Of a stretch of 64,000 bases of DNA, positions 19,046 to 27,621 are shown one piece after another. The position numbers and the translations under genes are program-made. This DNA is from Haloarchaeobius salinus (GTDB lineage: Archaea; Halobacteriota; Halobacteria; Halobacteriales; Natrialbaceae): contig NZ_JANHAU010000006.1 of the NCBI RefSeq assembly GCF_024464185.1, positions 124,001-188,000 on the forward strand. Direction: 5' to 3'. The first letter of the stretch is position 1, and the number at the start of each line of letters is the position of its first letter. The notes under the pieces are model-generated. The model was not told the origin of the DNA, did not search any database, and saw nothing but the letters and a program-made list of their open reading frames with translations.

Positions 19046-20163
19046 CCGTCGGGGCTCACCCAGCGCCCCGTCTCGTCGCTCTCGGCGATGGCGTCGAGCA
19101 CGCGCTGGACGGCCATCGCGTCGCCGAAGTCCGGTTCGTACGGGTCACCCGACGCGACTGCGGAGAGGAACTCGTAGTTCTCGTGCACGAACGTGTGCTC
19201 CCAGCCGACGACGTGGCCCGGCGGCCACCAGTGATCGACGTATGGGTCGTCTTCGCCGGTGACCAGCACCGTCTCGTAGCCGCGGTCGCCCTCGCGGCAC
19301 ACCTCGAGCTCGTTCAGCCGCTCTAGCGAGAAGCGCAGGCTCCCCTCAGAGCCGTGGACGGCGACGTGGTGGTCGTTCTTGTGTCCGGTCGCGAAGCGCG
19401 AGGCTTCGAACGTCCCCACCGCGCCGCTCGCGAACTCGGCCTGCGCGCTGTAGGCGTCGTCCACGGTGACGGGCCTGGCCTCGCCCGTCTCGGGGTCGGG
19501 TCGCTCCTCGACGAACGTCTGCAGGTGGCCGCTCACGTGCTCGATGGGGCCGGTCCGGTCGCCGACGAGGAAGTTCGCGAGGTCGACCGTGTGTGCACCG
19601 AGGTCGCCCAGCGCCCCCGAGCCGGCGAGTTCGGCGTCGTTGCGCCAGCTCCACGGTGCGTCGGGGTCGACCAGCCAGTCCTGCAGGTACTGCCCACGGA
19701 ACTGGTGTATCTCGCCGAGTTCGCCCGCCTCGATGAGGTTCCGTGCGTACTGGAGCGCCGGCACGAACCGGTAGTTGAACGCACAGCCCGCGGTGGCGCT
19801 GCTGTCCGCGGCGGCCTGTACCATCCGCTCTGCGCCCTCGGTCGTCGGCGCGAGCGGCTTCTCACAGAGCACGTGCGTCCCGGATTCGAGCGCGGCGACG
19901 GAGGGGTCGACGTGCAGGAAGTTCGGGCCGAGGTTGTAGAACACGTCGACCTCGTCGACCACGTCGCGCCAGTCGGTCGCGGTCCGTTCGAAGCCGAGTC
20001 GTTCCTTCGCCTCGGCGAGTGCGTCCTCGTCCGTCCCGACGAGCACGTCGCGTTCGACCGCCGGAGCGTCCGGGAAGAACATCGGCAGGCGGGCCAGCGC
20101 GTTCGCGTGGGCCTTCCCCATGAACCGGTAGCCGAGGAAGCCGACGGAGAGTGGATCGTCCAT
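19042..20163 (-). CDS. Gfo/Idh/MocA family NAD(P)-dependent oxidoreductase
   Basis: A 373-residue dehydrogenase of the glucose-fructose oxidoreductase/inositol dehydrogenase family. It shows the N-terminal dinucleotide fold (VGFLGYRFMGKAHANAL), the family motif CEKPLAP, and the C-terminal beta-sheet domain with GALGDLGAHTVDLANFLVGD carrying catalytic Asp and His. It would oxidise or reduce a sugar or cyclitol; the substrate is unknown. The start at 20163 is preferred over further upstream in-frame codons because the family N-terminus begins there. It is first in an operon with the M24-fold gene. Confidence 0.9.
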   Translation of the reverse strand: MDDPLSVGFLGYRFMGKAHANALARLPMFFPDAPAVERDVLVGTDEDALAEAKERLGFERTATDWRDVVDEVDVFYNLGPNFLHVDPSVAALESGTHVLCEKPLAPTTEGAERMVQAAADSSATAGCAFNYRFVPALQYARNLIEAGELGEIHQFRGQYLQDWLVDPDAPWSWRNDAELAGSGALGDLGAHTVDLANFLVGDRTGPIEHVSGHLQTFVEERPDPETGEARPVTVDDAYSAQAEFASGAVGTFEASRFATGHKNDHHVAVHGSEGSLRFSLERLNELEVCREGDRGYETVLVTGEDDPYVDHWWPPGHVVGWEHTFVHENYEFLSAVASGDPYEPDFGDAMAVQRVLDAIAESDETGRWVSPDG

Positions 20164-20248
20164 ACCGGGGCGACGGCCGACGCCGGGTAAAGCCTTCGCC
20201 CGGGGCGGCGACGACAGGTTTACGCGCGACGACCGACCAGTTTCGGAC

Positions 20249-20815
20249 GTGACTCTCCGCGACTCCGTACGACGGCTGGCCACCAGGCTCGGCCTGGGTA
20301 GCGGCGGCGTCCGGGCGGGCCCCGAAGCCGTCCTCGGAACGGTGGCCGAGGACGACAGCCCGACCGAGACGCTGGTCGATGCCGGTGTGATACGTCCCGT
20401 CGCCGACGGCTACGTGCTCGCCGACGAGTTCGAGAACCGCTGGCTCGACTCGATGGCTCCGTTCCGCGAAGCGACGGCCGAGCAGATCGCCGACGGCATC
20501 CGTGGTGTCCGGCCGGACGCGACGGTCGGAGTCGAGGACCGGGACGGTCGGCCGACGCTCGTCGTCGCCGACGGCTGGGACGGGGGGACGCTCGAACTGT
20601 CGCGGGCGGCTGCGATCGCCGACGTCGCGGCGGTCAACACGCTTGCTGGGTCGGACGTCGCTCCGACCGACCGGCTGGCCTGTCTGTCGGTCCTCAGGCG
20701 GCACCTCGGGGAGTGTCCGGACTGCGGGACGGTGCTGGTCGAGGAGACGGACGTCGACGACGGCAGCACGGTCGTCGCGTGCCCGGACTGCAGGGCCGAG
20801 CTCTCCCGGTCCTGA
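20249..20815 (+). CDS. Zinc-ribbon protein, unknown function
   Basis: A 188-residue protein starting at GTG, 29 nt after a TATA-like GGTTTACGC (20217-20225), so probably leaderless. The middle is mixed alpha/beta (VLADEFENRWLDSMAPFREA, PTLVVADGWDGGTLELSRAA). The last 50 residues form a zinc ribbon (CPDCGTVLVEETDVDDG ... CPDCRAEL). No family was recognised with confidence. It converges with the UspA gene, 11 bp away. Confidence 0.6.
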   Translation: MTLRDSVRRLATRLGLGSGGVRAGPEAVLGTVAEDDSPTETLVDAGVIRPVADGYVLADEFENRWLDSMAPFREATAEQIADGIRGVRPDATVGVEDRDGRPTLVVADGWDGGTLELSRAAAIADVAAVNTLAGSDVAPTDRLACLSVLRRHLGECPDCGTVLVEETDVDDGSTVVACPDCRAELSRS

Positions 20816-20826
20816 CGGCCGCCGAC

Positions 20827-21276
20827 TCACTCGCCGCGGACGAACGTCACCGGACACGGGGCGTTCAGCATGACCGACTGCGCGGTCGACCCGAACACCG
20901 CCTTCCCGGTCGGCGAGCGGCTCCGGCCGCCGACGACGACGAGGTCCGCGTCCTCCTCGCCGGCGAGCTCGACCACGCGGTCGCCGTAGTCGCCGACGCC
21001 ACCCCGCACGACCACGTCGAGGCCGGCGTCGGCGAGCGTCGCTCGGATCTCCCGCACCGTGGAGTATCGCTCGGCGACGTCGTCGGCCGTCACCTCCGCG
21101 GCGGGCTCTATGTCGAGCTTCTCGCGGACGTCCGCGTACTCGTCCTCGCCGAAGACGTGTGCGAGCACGACCGTCGCGCCCGCCGGCCCGGCGATGTCCG
21201 TGACCGTCGCTGTCAGTGCCTCCACCCGTTCCCTGTCCCCGCGGCCGACAGCGAGCAGTACCGTTTCGAGTGCCAT
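20827..21276 (-). CDS. Universal stress protein (UspA family)
   Basis: A 149-residue UspA-fold protein with VLLAVGRGDRERVEAL at the N-terminus and the ATP-binding-type loop VVGGRSRSPTGKAVFGSTAQ near the C-terminus, ending APCPVTFVRGE. A TATA-like ATTTTATG lies about 28 nt upstream (21300-21308), suggesting a leaderless transcript. It sits between the zinc-ribbon gene and hutH and is probably a stand-alone stress gene. Confidence 0.9.
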   Translation of the reverse strand: MALETVLLAVGRGDRERVEALTATVTDIAGPAGATVVLAHVFGEDEYADVREKLDIEPAAEVTADDVAERYSTVREIRATLADAGLDVVVRGGVGDYGDRVVELAGEEDADLVVVGGRSRSPTGKAVFGSTAQSVMLNAPCPVTFVRGE

Positions 21277-21385
21277 TTGTCCCGCCTACGACCCGCCCCG
21301 ACATAAAATCGCGTGGTCGTTTACTCGGTTCTGGATGAAGATTTAGGGCTCCGGGGGCGCCACACCCGTGAGCGCCCGACGCCCA

Positions 21386-21433
21386 AGTATAAATACGCCT
21401 CCTATAGGTGGGGCAGTTCCCTTCGGGCTGGCC
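21386..21433 (+). promoter_or_regulatory. hutH promoter with hut element
   Basis: The TATA box AGTATAAATA is at 21387-21395. It is followed directly by CGCCTCCTATAG (21396-21407) and then TCGGGCTGGCC (21423-21433). Ten of twelve bases of the first motif and all eleven of the second match the hutU promoter, with spacing 29 versus 28. The ATG that follows the second motif here (21449) belongs to a short frame, not to hutH, but sits at the same distance as the hutU ATG does. Confidence 0.65.
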
Positions 21434-21448
21434 GTCGTTGTCCGTGGT

Positions 21449-21502
21449 ATGAACGAGGACCGAGGGCTCGATACCGGACGGACGGCGGGTGACCACGCGT
21501 GA
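21449..21502 (+). CDS. 17-residue upstream ORF before hutH
   Basis: A 17-codon frame, MNEDRGLDTGRTAGDHA, lies between the hutH promoter and hutH. Its stop TGA overlaps the hutH GTG start as GTGA, the arrangement used for translational coupling. Its ATG lies 24 nt after the start of the GGGCTGGCC motif, against 25 nt for the hutU ATG. It could be a leader peptide that drives translation of the GTG-started hutH, or chance. It has no histidine run of the kind seen in attenuators. Conservation is untested. Confidence 0.35.
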   Translation: MNEDRGLDTGRTAGDHA

Positions 21503-23067
21503 CCGTCACGCTGGACAGCGAGACGCTGACGCCGGCCGACGTGGCGGCGGTAGTGCGCGAGGACGAGCCGGTCGCGGTCGCCGACGACGCCCGGGAGCGG
21601 GTGCGCACGGCACGCGAGCGGGTCGAGGACGTGCTCGAGTCCGGCGAGGCGGTGTACGGCCTCAACACGGGGTTCGGCGAGCTCGTCAACGAGCGCATCC
21701 CGCCGGAGCGCGTGGTCGACCTCCAGACGAACCTGCTCCGGAGCCACGCCGCCGGTTCGGGGCGCGAGTGCACACGAGAGGAGGTCCGCGCGATGCTCGT
21801 GACGCGCGTCAACGCGCTGGTCAAGGGTAACTCGGGCGTCCGCGAGACGGTCGTCGACCACCTCGTGACGATGCTGAACGAGGGGGTACACCCGGTCGTC
21901 CGCTCGCGTGGGAGCCTCGGTGCGAGCGGCGACCTGGCCCCGCTGGCGCACATGGCACTGGTCCTGCTCGGCGAGGGCGAAGCCGACCGCGACGGCGAGC
22001 GCCTGCCCGGCGACGAAGCCCTGGCGGCGGCCGGCCTCGAACCGCTCACGCTCGAGGCCAAGGAGGGACTCGCGCTCATCAACGGGACCCAGCTCACGGT
22101 CGGGAAGGCCGCGCTGGCGGTCGTCGACGCCGAGCGCGTCGTCCGCGCCGCCGACGTGGCGGGGGCGCTCACGACCGAGGTGACGATGGGGACGACCGCG
22201 AGCTGTGCGCCGGTGATCCAGGCGGTCCGCCCGCACGACGGGCAGGCGGAGAGCGCCCGGAACGTCCGCCGCTGCTGTGACGACTCGGAGATCGTCGAGT
22301 CACACCGGAACTGCGACCGCGTGCAGGACGCCTACAGCATCCGGTGTCTTCCGCAGGTCCACGGTGCCGTCCGCGACGCGGTCGCCCACCTCCGCGAGGC
22401 CGTCGAGACCGAGCTGAACAGTGCGACCGACAACCCGCTGGTGTTCGACGCGGACGCGACCCACGCCCGCGCCTCGGGCACCGAGACGGCCGCGGTGCTC
22501 TCGGGCGGGAACTTCCACGGCGCACCGCTGGCCCACCGGCTCGACTACCTGACCGCCGCCATGACCGACCTCGCGGCCATCTGCGAGCGCCGCGTCGACC
22601 GCATGGTGAACCCGAACCTGCAGGAGCCCCACCTCCCGCCGTTCCTCACCGCCGAGAGCGGCCTGCGTTCGGGCTACATGATCGCCCAGTACACCGCGGC
22701 CTCGCTGGTCAACGAGTGCCGGTCGCTCGGGCGGAGCGCGACCGACAACACGCCCGTCTCCGGTGGACAGGAGGACCACGTGAGCATGTCGGCACAGGCC
22801 GCACACCACGCTCGTACCGCGGTCGACGACGCGACGGCCGTCGTCGGCGTCGAGCTCCTCTGTGGCGCGCAGGCCATGGAGTTCGTGGACGACGATCTCG
22901 TCCCCGGCGCGGGGACGGGAGCAGCCTACGACGCGGTCCGGGAGCTGGTCGACCCGCTGGACGCCGACCGGGAGCTCGCCCCGGAGATGGACCGGGCCGC
23001 GGCGCTCGTGGAGTCGGGGATGCTCGACGAGGCGGTGGCAGAGGCGCTCCCGGAGCCGCTGGAGTAG
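21499..23067 (+). CDS. hutH: Histidine ammonia-lyase
   Basis: A 522-residue lyase that converts L-histidine to trans-urocanate and ammonia, the first step of the hut pathway. The Ala-Ser-Gly triad that cyclises into the MIO cofactor is in GSLGASGDLAPLAHM. The catalytic tyrosine region YGLNTGFGELVN and ATDNPLVFD, QEDHVSMSAQAA also match the family. The start is GTG at 21499, overlapping the short upstream frame. It lies about 7.3 kb from hutUGI, but its promoter shares their element, so it should be co-regulated. Confidence 0.96.
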   Translation: MTVTLDSETLTPADVAAVVREDEPVAVADDARERVRTARERVEDVLESGEAVYGLNTGFGELVNERIPPERVVDLQTNLLRSHAAGSGRECTREEVRAMLVTRVNALVKGNSGVRETVVDHLVTMLNEGVHPVVRSRGSLGASGDLAPLAHMALVLLGEGEADRDGERLPGDEALAAAGLEPLTLEAKEGLALINGTQLTVGKAALAVVDAERVVRAADVAGALTTEVTMGTTASCAPVIQAVRPHDGQAESARNVRRCCDDSEIVESHRNCDRVQDAYSIRCLPQVHGAVRDAVAHLREAVETELNSATDNPLVFDADATHARASGTETAAVLSGGNFHGAPLAHRLDYLTAAMTDLAAICERRVDRMVNPNLQEPHLPPFLTAESGLRSGYMIAQYTAASLVNECRSLGRSATDNTPVSGGQEDHVSMSAQAAHHARTAVDDATAVVGVELLCGAQAMEFVDDDLVPGAGTGAAYDAVRELVDPLDADRELAPEMDRAAALVESGMLDEAVAEALPEPLE

Positions 23068-23095
23068 GAAAACGACTCGACGTGCGCGACCCACC

Positions 23096-23126
23096 GGGGC
23101 ACCGAGGGGGTGGGGGGAGTTGGGGG
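23096..23126 (+). other. G-quadruplex-type motif after hutH
   Basis: Four runs of at least four guanines (23096-23099, 23106-23110, 23112-23117, 23122-23126) are separated by loops of 6, 1 and 4 nt, fitting the standard G-quadruplex pattern. It is 29 bp after the hutH stop, on the coding strand, so it would also exist in the hutH mRNA. It may stabilise or end that transcript. The remaining gap to 23358 holds a TTAAGGGTTTTACAA stretch near 23184-23198 but no gene that I can support. Confidence 0.45.
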
Positions 23127-23358
23127 AGTGGTGCCTCCGACGCTACACGCCGCGTCGCAACCGTCTGGTGCTCCCTCGCCCACTTAAGGGTTTTACAATC
23201 TCGCACCGCTAGACTACCGTTTTCGACCGTCCGCTTGCGTTTTCGCCATCCCGAACGTGTTCTACGAGTGCTCGCAAAGGCTTCCCGGTAGAATATCGTC
23301 TGGCGTGACAGGCGGCCCCCCGACACGCTTATGCCCGGGCCGGAACCAGTTCGCCGGC

Positions 23359-25503
23359 ATGGAGTTCATCGCGTCCGGCGAGGGGGGCGACCACGCCGGC
23401 GTCGACGCGGAGCGGACGGTCTGGCGGGCGGTCACGCGTGCGTTCGGTCCCGGCGACCGCGGTGTCGCCTACTGGCGCTACCCCATCGTCTCCCCCGGGC
23501 GCGACGCGTTCGACCGGGAGGCCGACTTCGTCCTGCTACACGAGGCGTTCGGGCTGGTCGTGATCGAGTGCAAGGGCTACCGGCTGGACCACGTCGCCGC
23601 CATCGAGGGCGACCGCTGGCGACTGCAGGGCACCCGGCAGTCGACCGCGACGCCGTACACGCAGGCCCGGGACCACGGCTTCCGCCTGTTGAACCACCTC
23701 GACGACGAGCCAGCCCTGACGGACGACCGGGGGAACCCGGCCGTGCCGGCGAACTTCCTCGTCGCGCTCCCGAACGTCGAACGCGACGCCTGGGACGACC
23801 GCTTCGGCTCGGTCCCGTCGGCCCCGCCGGTGCTGACGGCGAGCGAGCTGACGCCGGGGTCGCTGCGCGAGCGCCTGGAGCGGACGGCCGGCGAGCCGCT
23901 GGACTCGGCGACGTACGGGGCGGCACGGGCGGTGTTGAGCGGCGGCCAGCCAATCAGCGGCGAGTCGCGGCCCGAGACCGGAGATGGACCGTCACCCGAG
24001 GACGCGAGTACGAAGGCCGAACTGTACGAGCACGTCGCGGGCGGGCTGAAGCGACTCGACGCGAAGCAGGAGGCGATCGGCCTGCAGGTTCCCGACGGGC
24101 CACAGCAGATCCGGGGCATCGCCGGCTCCGGCAAGTCGGTACTGCTCGCACAGAAGGCCGCCCAGATGCACGCCCGGCACCCCGACTGGCGCGTCGTCGT
24201 CACGTTCCAGACGCGCTCGCTCTACCCGACGGTCATCGAGACCATCAGACGCTACCACGAGCACTACGCCGGGTCGGAGCCGGACTGGGACCGCCTGCAG
24301 GTGCTGCACGGCTGGGGCGGCCGGACCCGGCGCGGGCTCTACTACGAGGTCGCCCAGGCCGCCGGCGTCGAGCCCCGGACATTCGACGACGCGCGCTCGG
24401 CGTTCGACCGCGACGACGGCGACCTGCTCGCCCAGTGCTGTGACGAGGTGCTGGACGCGGGCCCGATTCCGGAGCGGTACGACGCCATCCTCGTCGACGA
24501 GGCGCAGGACTTCGAGCCACCCCTCTTCCGGCTCGCGTACGCCGCGCTCAGACCGCCGAAGCGGCTGGTCTGGGCGTACGACGAGGCCCAGAGCCTCCAG
24601 ACGCTGTCGGCCCCGCGTCCGACCGACCTGTTCGGCACCGAGCCCGACGGCACACCTCGGGTCGACCTCCAGGGCACGTACGAGGGCGGGGTGCAGAAGA
24701 GCGAGGTGATGCGGACGGCGTACCGCACACCTCGACCCGTGCTCATGCTCGCGCACGTGTTCGGGATGGGACTCCTCCGCGACGGCGGCGCGGTCCAGGC
24801 GCTCACCACCCAGTCCGGCTGGGAGGACATCGGCTACGAGGTCGAGGGCGACTTCCGGCAGTACGGCTCGCCGGTCACCCTCCGCCGGCCCGCCGAGCAC
24901 TCGCCACACCCGCTCTCGGGTGTCGACGCCGCGCGACCCTTCGTCGTCACCGAGACGTTCGACGACCGCGGGGCGGAACTGGACGCCGTCGCCGATGCCA
25001 TCGAGCGCGACGTGACCAGGCACCGGCTCGCCCCCGAGCGCATCGCGGTCGTCGTCCTCGGACCCGTCCACGACTCGCGGGACTGGGGCGAGTCGCTCGC
25101 CGACAGACTCCGCCGCCGTGATATCGACCCGAACCTCGTCTGGGAGAGCGACCCCGACGTGTTCGACCGCCAGGGCGCGGTCACCATCTCGCGTGTCAAC
25201 CGCGCGAAGGGGAACCAGGCCGCCCAGGTGTACGTCGTCGGCCTCGACACCGTCTCCGACGGCAGTCGGTCGGCCGACCTGGTCCAGCGCCGGAACGAGG
25301 CGTTCGTCGCGCTGACCCGGACGAAGGCCTGGTGCACCGTCACCGGCGTCGACCGCGACGACGTGGCCACCGACCGCCTGTTCGCCGAACTCGACGACGC
25401 AGTCGCCGGGACCACCGGACGACCCCCCGTCGTGACCTTCCCCGCGCCCGAGCCCGCGAACCTCCAGCGGACGATGGTCGACGCGACGCTGGACGCGTTC
25501 TGA
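23359..25503 (+). CDS. NERD nuclease-related domain fused to UvrD-like helicase
   Basis: A 714-residue protein. Residues about 12-130 form a NERD domain (READFVLLHEAFGLVVIECK: the D56 and E70-x-K72 fit the RecB-like active site). A superfamily 1 helicase follows: Walker A GIAGSGKS near 253, Walker B ILVDEAQD near 378, and the C-terminal motif VALTRTKAW near 650. Such proteins act on DNA ends or in repair and are sometimes linked to defence. The ATG at 23359 is preferred because the NERD domain begins right after it. No partner gene is adjacent: the next gene is an SDR enzyme 140 bp away. Confidence 0.88.
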   Translation: MEFIASGEGGDHAGVDAERTVWRAVTRAFGPGDRGVAYWRYPIVSPGRDAFDREADFVLLHEAFGLVVIECKGYRLDHVAAIEGDRWRLQGTRQSTATPYTQARDHGFRLLNHLDDEPALTDDRGNPAVPANFLVALPNVERDAWDDRFGSVPSAPPVLTASELTPGSLRERLERTAGEPLDSATYGAARAVLSGGQPISGESRPETGDGPSPEDASTKAELYEHVAGGLKRLDAKQEAIGLQVPDGPQQIRGIAGSGKSVLLAQKAAQMHARHPDWRVVVTFQTRSLYPTVIETIRRYHEHYAGSEPDWDRLQVLHGWGGRTRRGLYYEVAQAAGVEPRTFDDARSAFDRDDGDLLAQCCDEVLDAGPIPERYDAILVDEAQDFEPPLFRLAYAALRPPKRLVWAYDEAQSLQTLSAPRPTDLFGTEPDGTPRVDLQGTYEGGVQKSEVMRTAYRTPRPVLMLAHVFGMGLLRDGGAVQALTTQSGWEDIGYEVEGDFRQYGSPVTLRRPAEHSPHPLSGVDAARPFVVTETFDDRGAELDAVADAIERDVTRHRLAPERIAVVVLGPVHDSRDWGESLADRLRRRDIDPNLVWESDPDVFDRQGAVTISRVNRAKGNQAAQVYVVGLDTVSDGSRSADLVQRRNEAFVALTRTKAWCTVTGVDRDDVATDRLFAELDDAVAGTTGRPPVVTFPAPEPANLQRTMVDATLDAF

Positions 25504-25643
25504 GTTCGAGTGATTCCCATGACAGGTGGGGCTTTCCGAACGGTCTCGCGACCACCAGTCCCACGACTAATCACGGGTTCAGCTACCGGAACAGGTCGTG
25601 ACCGATGCGAACAACTAACAATCCCGGGTCCGTTTCCGGGCGC

Positions 25644-26420
25644 ATGGATCTCGGACTCGACGACAGGACAGCACTGATCACGGGTGGTGCGGGCCGTCTC
25701 GGCAGCGAGGACGCGCGGCACCTCGCACAGGAGGGGGCCGAAGTCGTGGTCCTCGACGTGGACGAAGACGGCGCGGAGCGCGTCGTCTCGGAGATCGAGG
25801 ACGACGGCGGCGACGCGATGGCGGTCACCTGCGACCTGACCGACCGCGAGGACGTGCGCGAGAGCGTCGCGGAGGTGCGCGAGGCGACGGGTGGCGTCGA
25901 CATCCTCGTCAACAACGCCGGGTTCGTCGACGCCGTCTCGCGGACGGGCGACTTCCCGGACGAGCTGTGGGACCGCGACGTGGAGCTGAACCTCACCGGC
26001 GCGTACAACATCACGAAGGAGATCTTCCCGGCGATGCGCGAACGCGGCTGGGGCCGGGTCATCACGATGGCGTCCATCGCGGGCACGCACGGGAGCTTCG
26101 GCCAGCTGTCGTACTCGACGACGAAGTCCGGGCTGGTGGGTTTCGGGAAGACGCTCGCGCTGGAGGGGGCGACCGACGGCGTCACGTCGAACGTGCTCGC
26201 GCCGAGCATCGTCGTGAAGGAGCTGGCGGAGATGGACCCGGAGACGCTGGAGCAGTTCCAGCCGTCGTTCGAGCGGGTGCGGCAGGCGACGCCGATGGGC
26301 GAGCTGGGCCGGGAGGACGACGTGGCTCCGATGGTGTGCTACCTCGCCAGCGAGCAGGCCCGGTACGTGACGGGACAGGTCATCGGTATCACCGGCGGCG
26401 CGGACCTGCTGTCGACCTGA
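25644..26420 (+). CDS. Short-chain dehydrogenase/reductase
   Basis: A 258-residue SDR. It has the nucleotide-binding TGGAGRLG motif at the N-terminus, NNAG near residue 87, the catalytic serine in ASIAG, and YSTTK as the Tyr-x-x-x-Lys. The acidic residue after beta-2 (VVLDVDEDG) suggests NAD+ preference. An in-frame ATG exists 13 codons upstream (25605), but the SDR fold starts at MDLGLDDRTALITGG, so I use 25644. The substrate is unknown. Confidence 0.9.
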   Translation: MDLGLDDRTALITGGAGRLGSEDARHLAQEGAEVVVLDVDEDGAERVVSEIEDDGGDAMAVTCDLTDREDVRESVAEVREATGGVDILVNNAGFVDAVSRTGDFPDELWDRDVELNLTGAYNITKEIFPAMRERGWGRVITMASIAGTHGSFGQLSYSTTKSGLVGFGKTLALEGATDGVTSNVLAPSIVVKELAEMDPETLEQFQPSFERVRQATPMGELGREDDVAPMVCYLASEQARYVTGQVIGITGGADLLST

Positions 26421-26432
26421 ACGCCGGTCCCT

Positions 26433-27485
26433 TCAGAACTCCTCTCGCTCGAGCTGCTGGAGGCGCTCGATGCGCTGCTCGGTCGCGGGGTGCGAGCGGG
26501 TCTCCACGGTGAACTGGGTCCCGTCTTCGGGCTCGTCGCCGGTCGAGAAGCCGTGCGGGAGGAAACAGAGGCCGGCGACACCGGCGTACTGGCTGCGCTT
26601 GTCGGCGGTCGGGGTTTCGACGGACCGGTCGAGCGTCCGGAGCGCGGTCGCCATCGCGGTGGGCTGGCCCGCCAGGATGGCCCCCGAGCGGTCCGCGACG
26701 TACTCCCGGTAGGTCGAGAGGTGCTGGCTCAGGCCGAGCACGACCGCGCCGGCGATACCCAGGAAGATGCCGCCGAGGACGGCGGTCACGAGCACCGCGA
26801 ACGCGAACGAGACCGTGTAGCCGAGGGTGAACGGCGGTGCTCCGATGAACGGGGCCGAGAGGACGTACGCGGCCACGACGACCCCGACCCAGACCGCCGT
26901 ACTCGCCGCCCGCGAGCCGAAGGGACTGAAGTCGTCGCTGATGAGGGCGGGGACGAACGACGCGAGCGTCAGCACGACCGCGTCGCGGTTGCGGAGGTGT
27001 GCGAGCTCGTGGGCGAGCACGGCGTCGAGCTCGTCGTCGGAGAGCGCGTCGAGCAGGCCGGTGCTGACGACGACCGTGCCGTCGGTCACGCCGCCGACGG
27101 CGAAGCTGTTGGGTACGTCCGTCCGTGCGACCGCGAGCGAGGGGGCCGCCATGTCCGCGCCGACGGCGAGGCGCTGGAGGCGACCCTGCACGTCGGGGTA
27201 CTCGTCGCCGGAATCCAGGGGGGCGTCGACCTCGTCGAGCAGCTCGCGCCGGCTGTAGCGGAGCTGCGCCCAGCCGAACGCGAGCGCGACCGGCAGGACG
27301 ACGACGGCCCCCCACACGAGCGGCGAGGTGCCCGAGAGCCCGACCGCGTTGGCGACCGACACCTGAAGCGGCGCGAGCCAGGGGGCGACGAGGTAGGCGG
27401 CGGCCGCGACGAGGACGACATCGACGACGAGTATCGCCAGGAGGGCGAGGAGGATGCGCCACGTGAGGGCGGGGTCACGTTCCAT
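26433..27485 (-). CDS. M48 family metalloprotease (HtpX-like)
   Basis: A 350-residue membrane protease. Two hydrophobic segments (about residues 10-35 and 45-75) come first, then the zinc site AHELAHLRNRDAV with the HExxH-type motif, two more hydrophobic segments, and the third ligand glutamate in EYVADRSGAIL. It degrades misfolded membrane proteins in the HtpX model. The ATG at 27485 is about 28 nt from the TATA-like GAATATTTTTG (27511-27521, minus strand), so the message is probably leaderless; this rejects the longer start at 27548. Confidence 0.9.
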   Translation of the reverse strand: MERDPALTWRILLALLAILVVDVVLVAAAAYLVAPWLAPLQVSVANAVGLSGTSPLVWGAVVVLPVALAFGWAQLRYSRRELLDEVDAPLDSGDEYPDVQGRLQRLAVGADMAAPSLAVARTDVPNSFAVGGVTDGTVVVSTGLLDALSDDELDAVLAHELAHLRNRDAVVLTLASFVPALISDDFSPFGSRAASTAVWVGVVVAAYVLSAPFIGAPPFTLGYTVSFAFAVLVTAVLGGIFLGIAGAVVLGLSQHLSTYREYVADRSGAILAGQPTAMATALRTLDRSVETPTADKRSQYAGVAGLCFLPHGFSTGDEPEDGTQFTVETRSHPATEQRIERLQQLEREEF

Positions 27486-27510
27486 CAGTGCCAGTTCGTT
27501 CCCGCGGAAA

Positions 27511-27598
27511 CAAAAATATTCGTGAACTGATGGGAGGGGACGCTGCACACCGATTATTTCGGACCGGGAGGGGACGGTTGAATGGTAATATATTTAAA
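27511..27598. promoter_or_regulatory. Divergent leaderless promoters (M48 and DUF4129 operon)
   Basis: Two separate TATA boxes lie back to back. GAATATTTTTG (minus strand, 27511-27521) serves the M48 gene, and TATTTAAA (plus strand, 27591-27598) serves the DUF4129 gene, whose GTG is at 27622. Each is 24-31 nt from its start codon, which places transcription start at or next to the start codon. Confidence 0.6.
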
Positions 27599-27621
27599 CG
27601 ATTGGACATTTCTTCGTACGT

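Noticed and set aside
23068-23358. A lost gene or mobile-element scar before the NERD-helicase
   Set aside because: There are no terminal inverted repeats, target-site duplications or transposase-like frames; only G-runs and AT-rich promoter-like patches.
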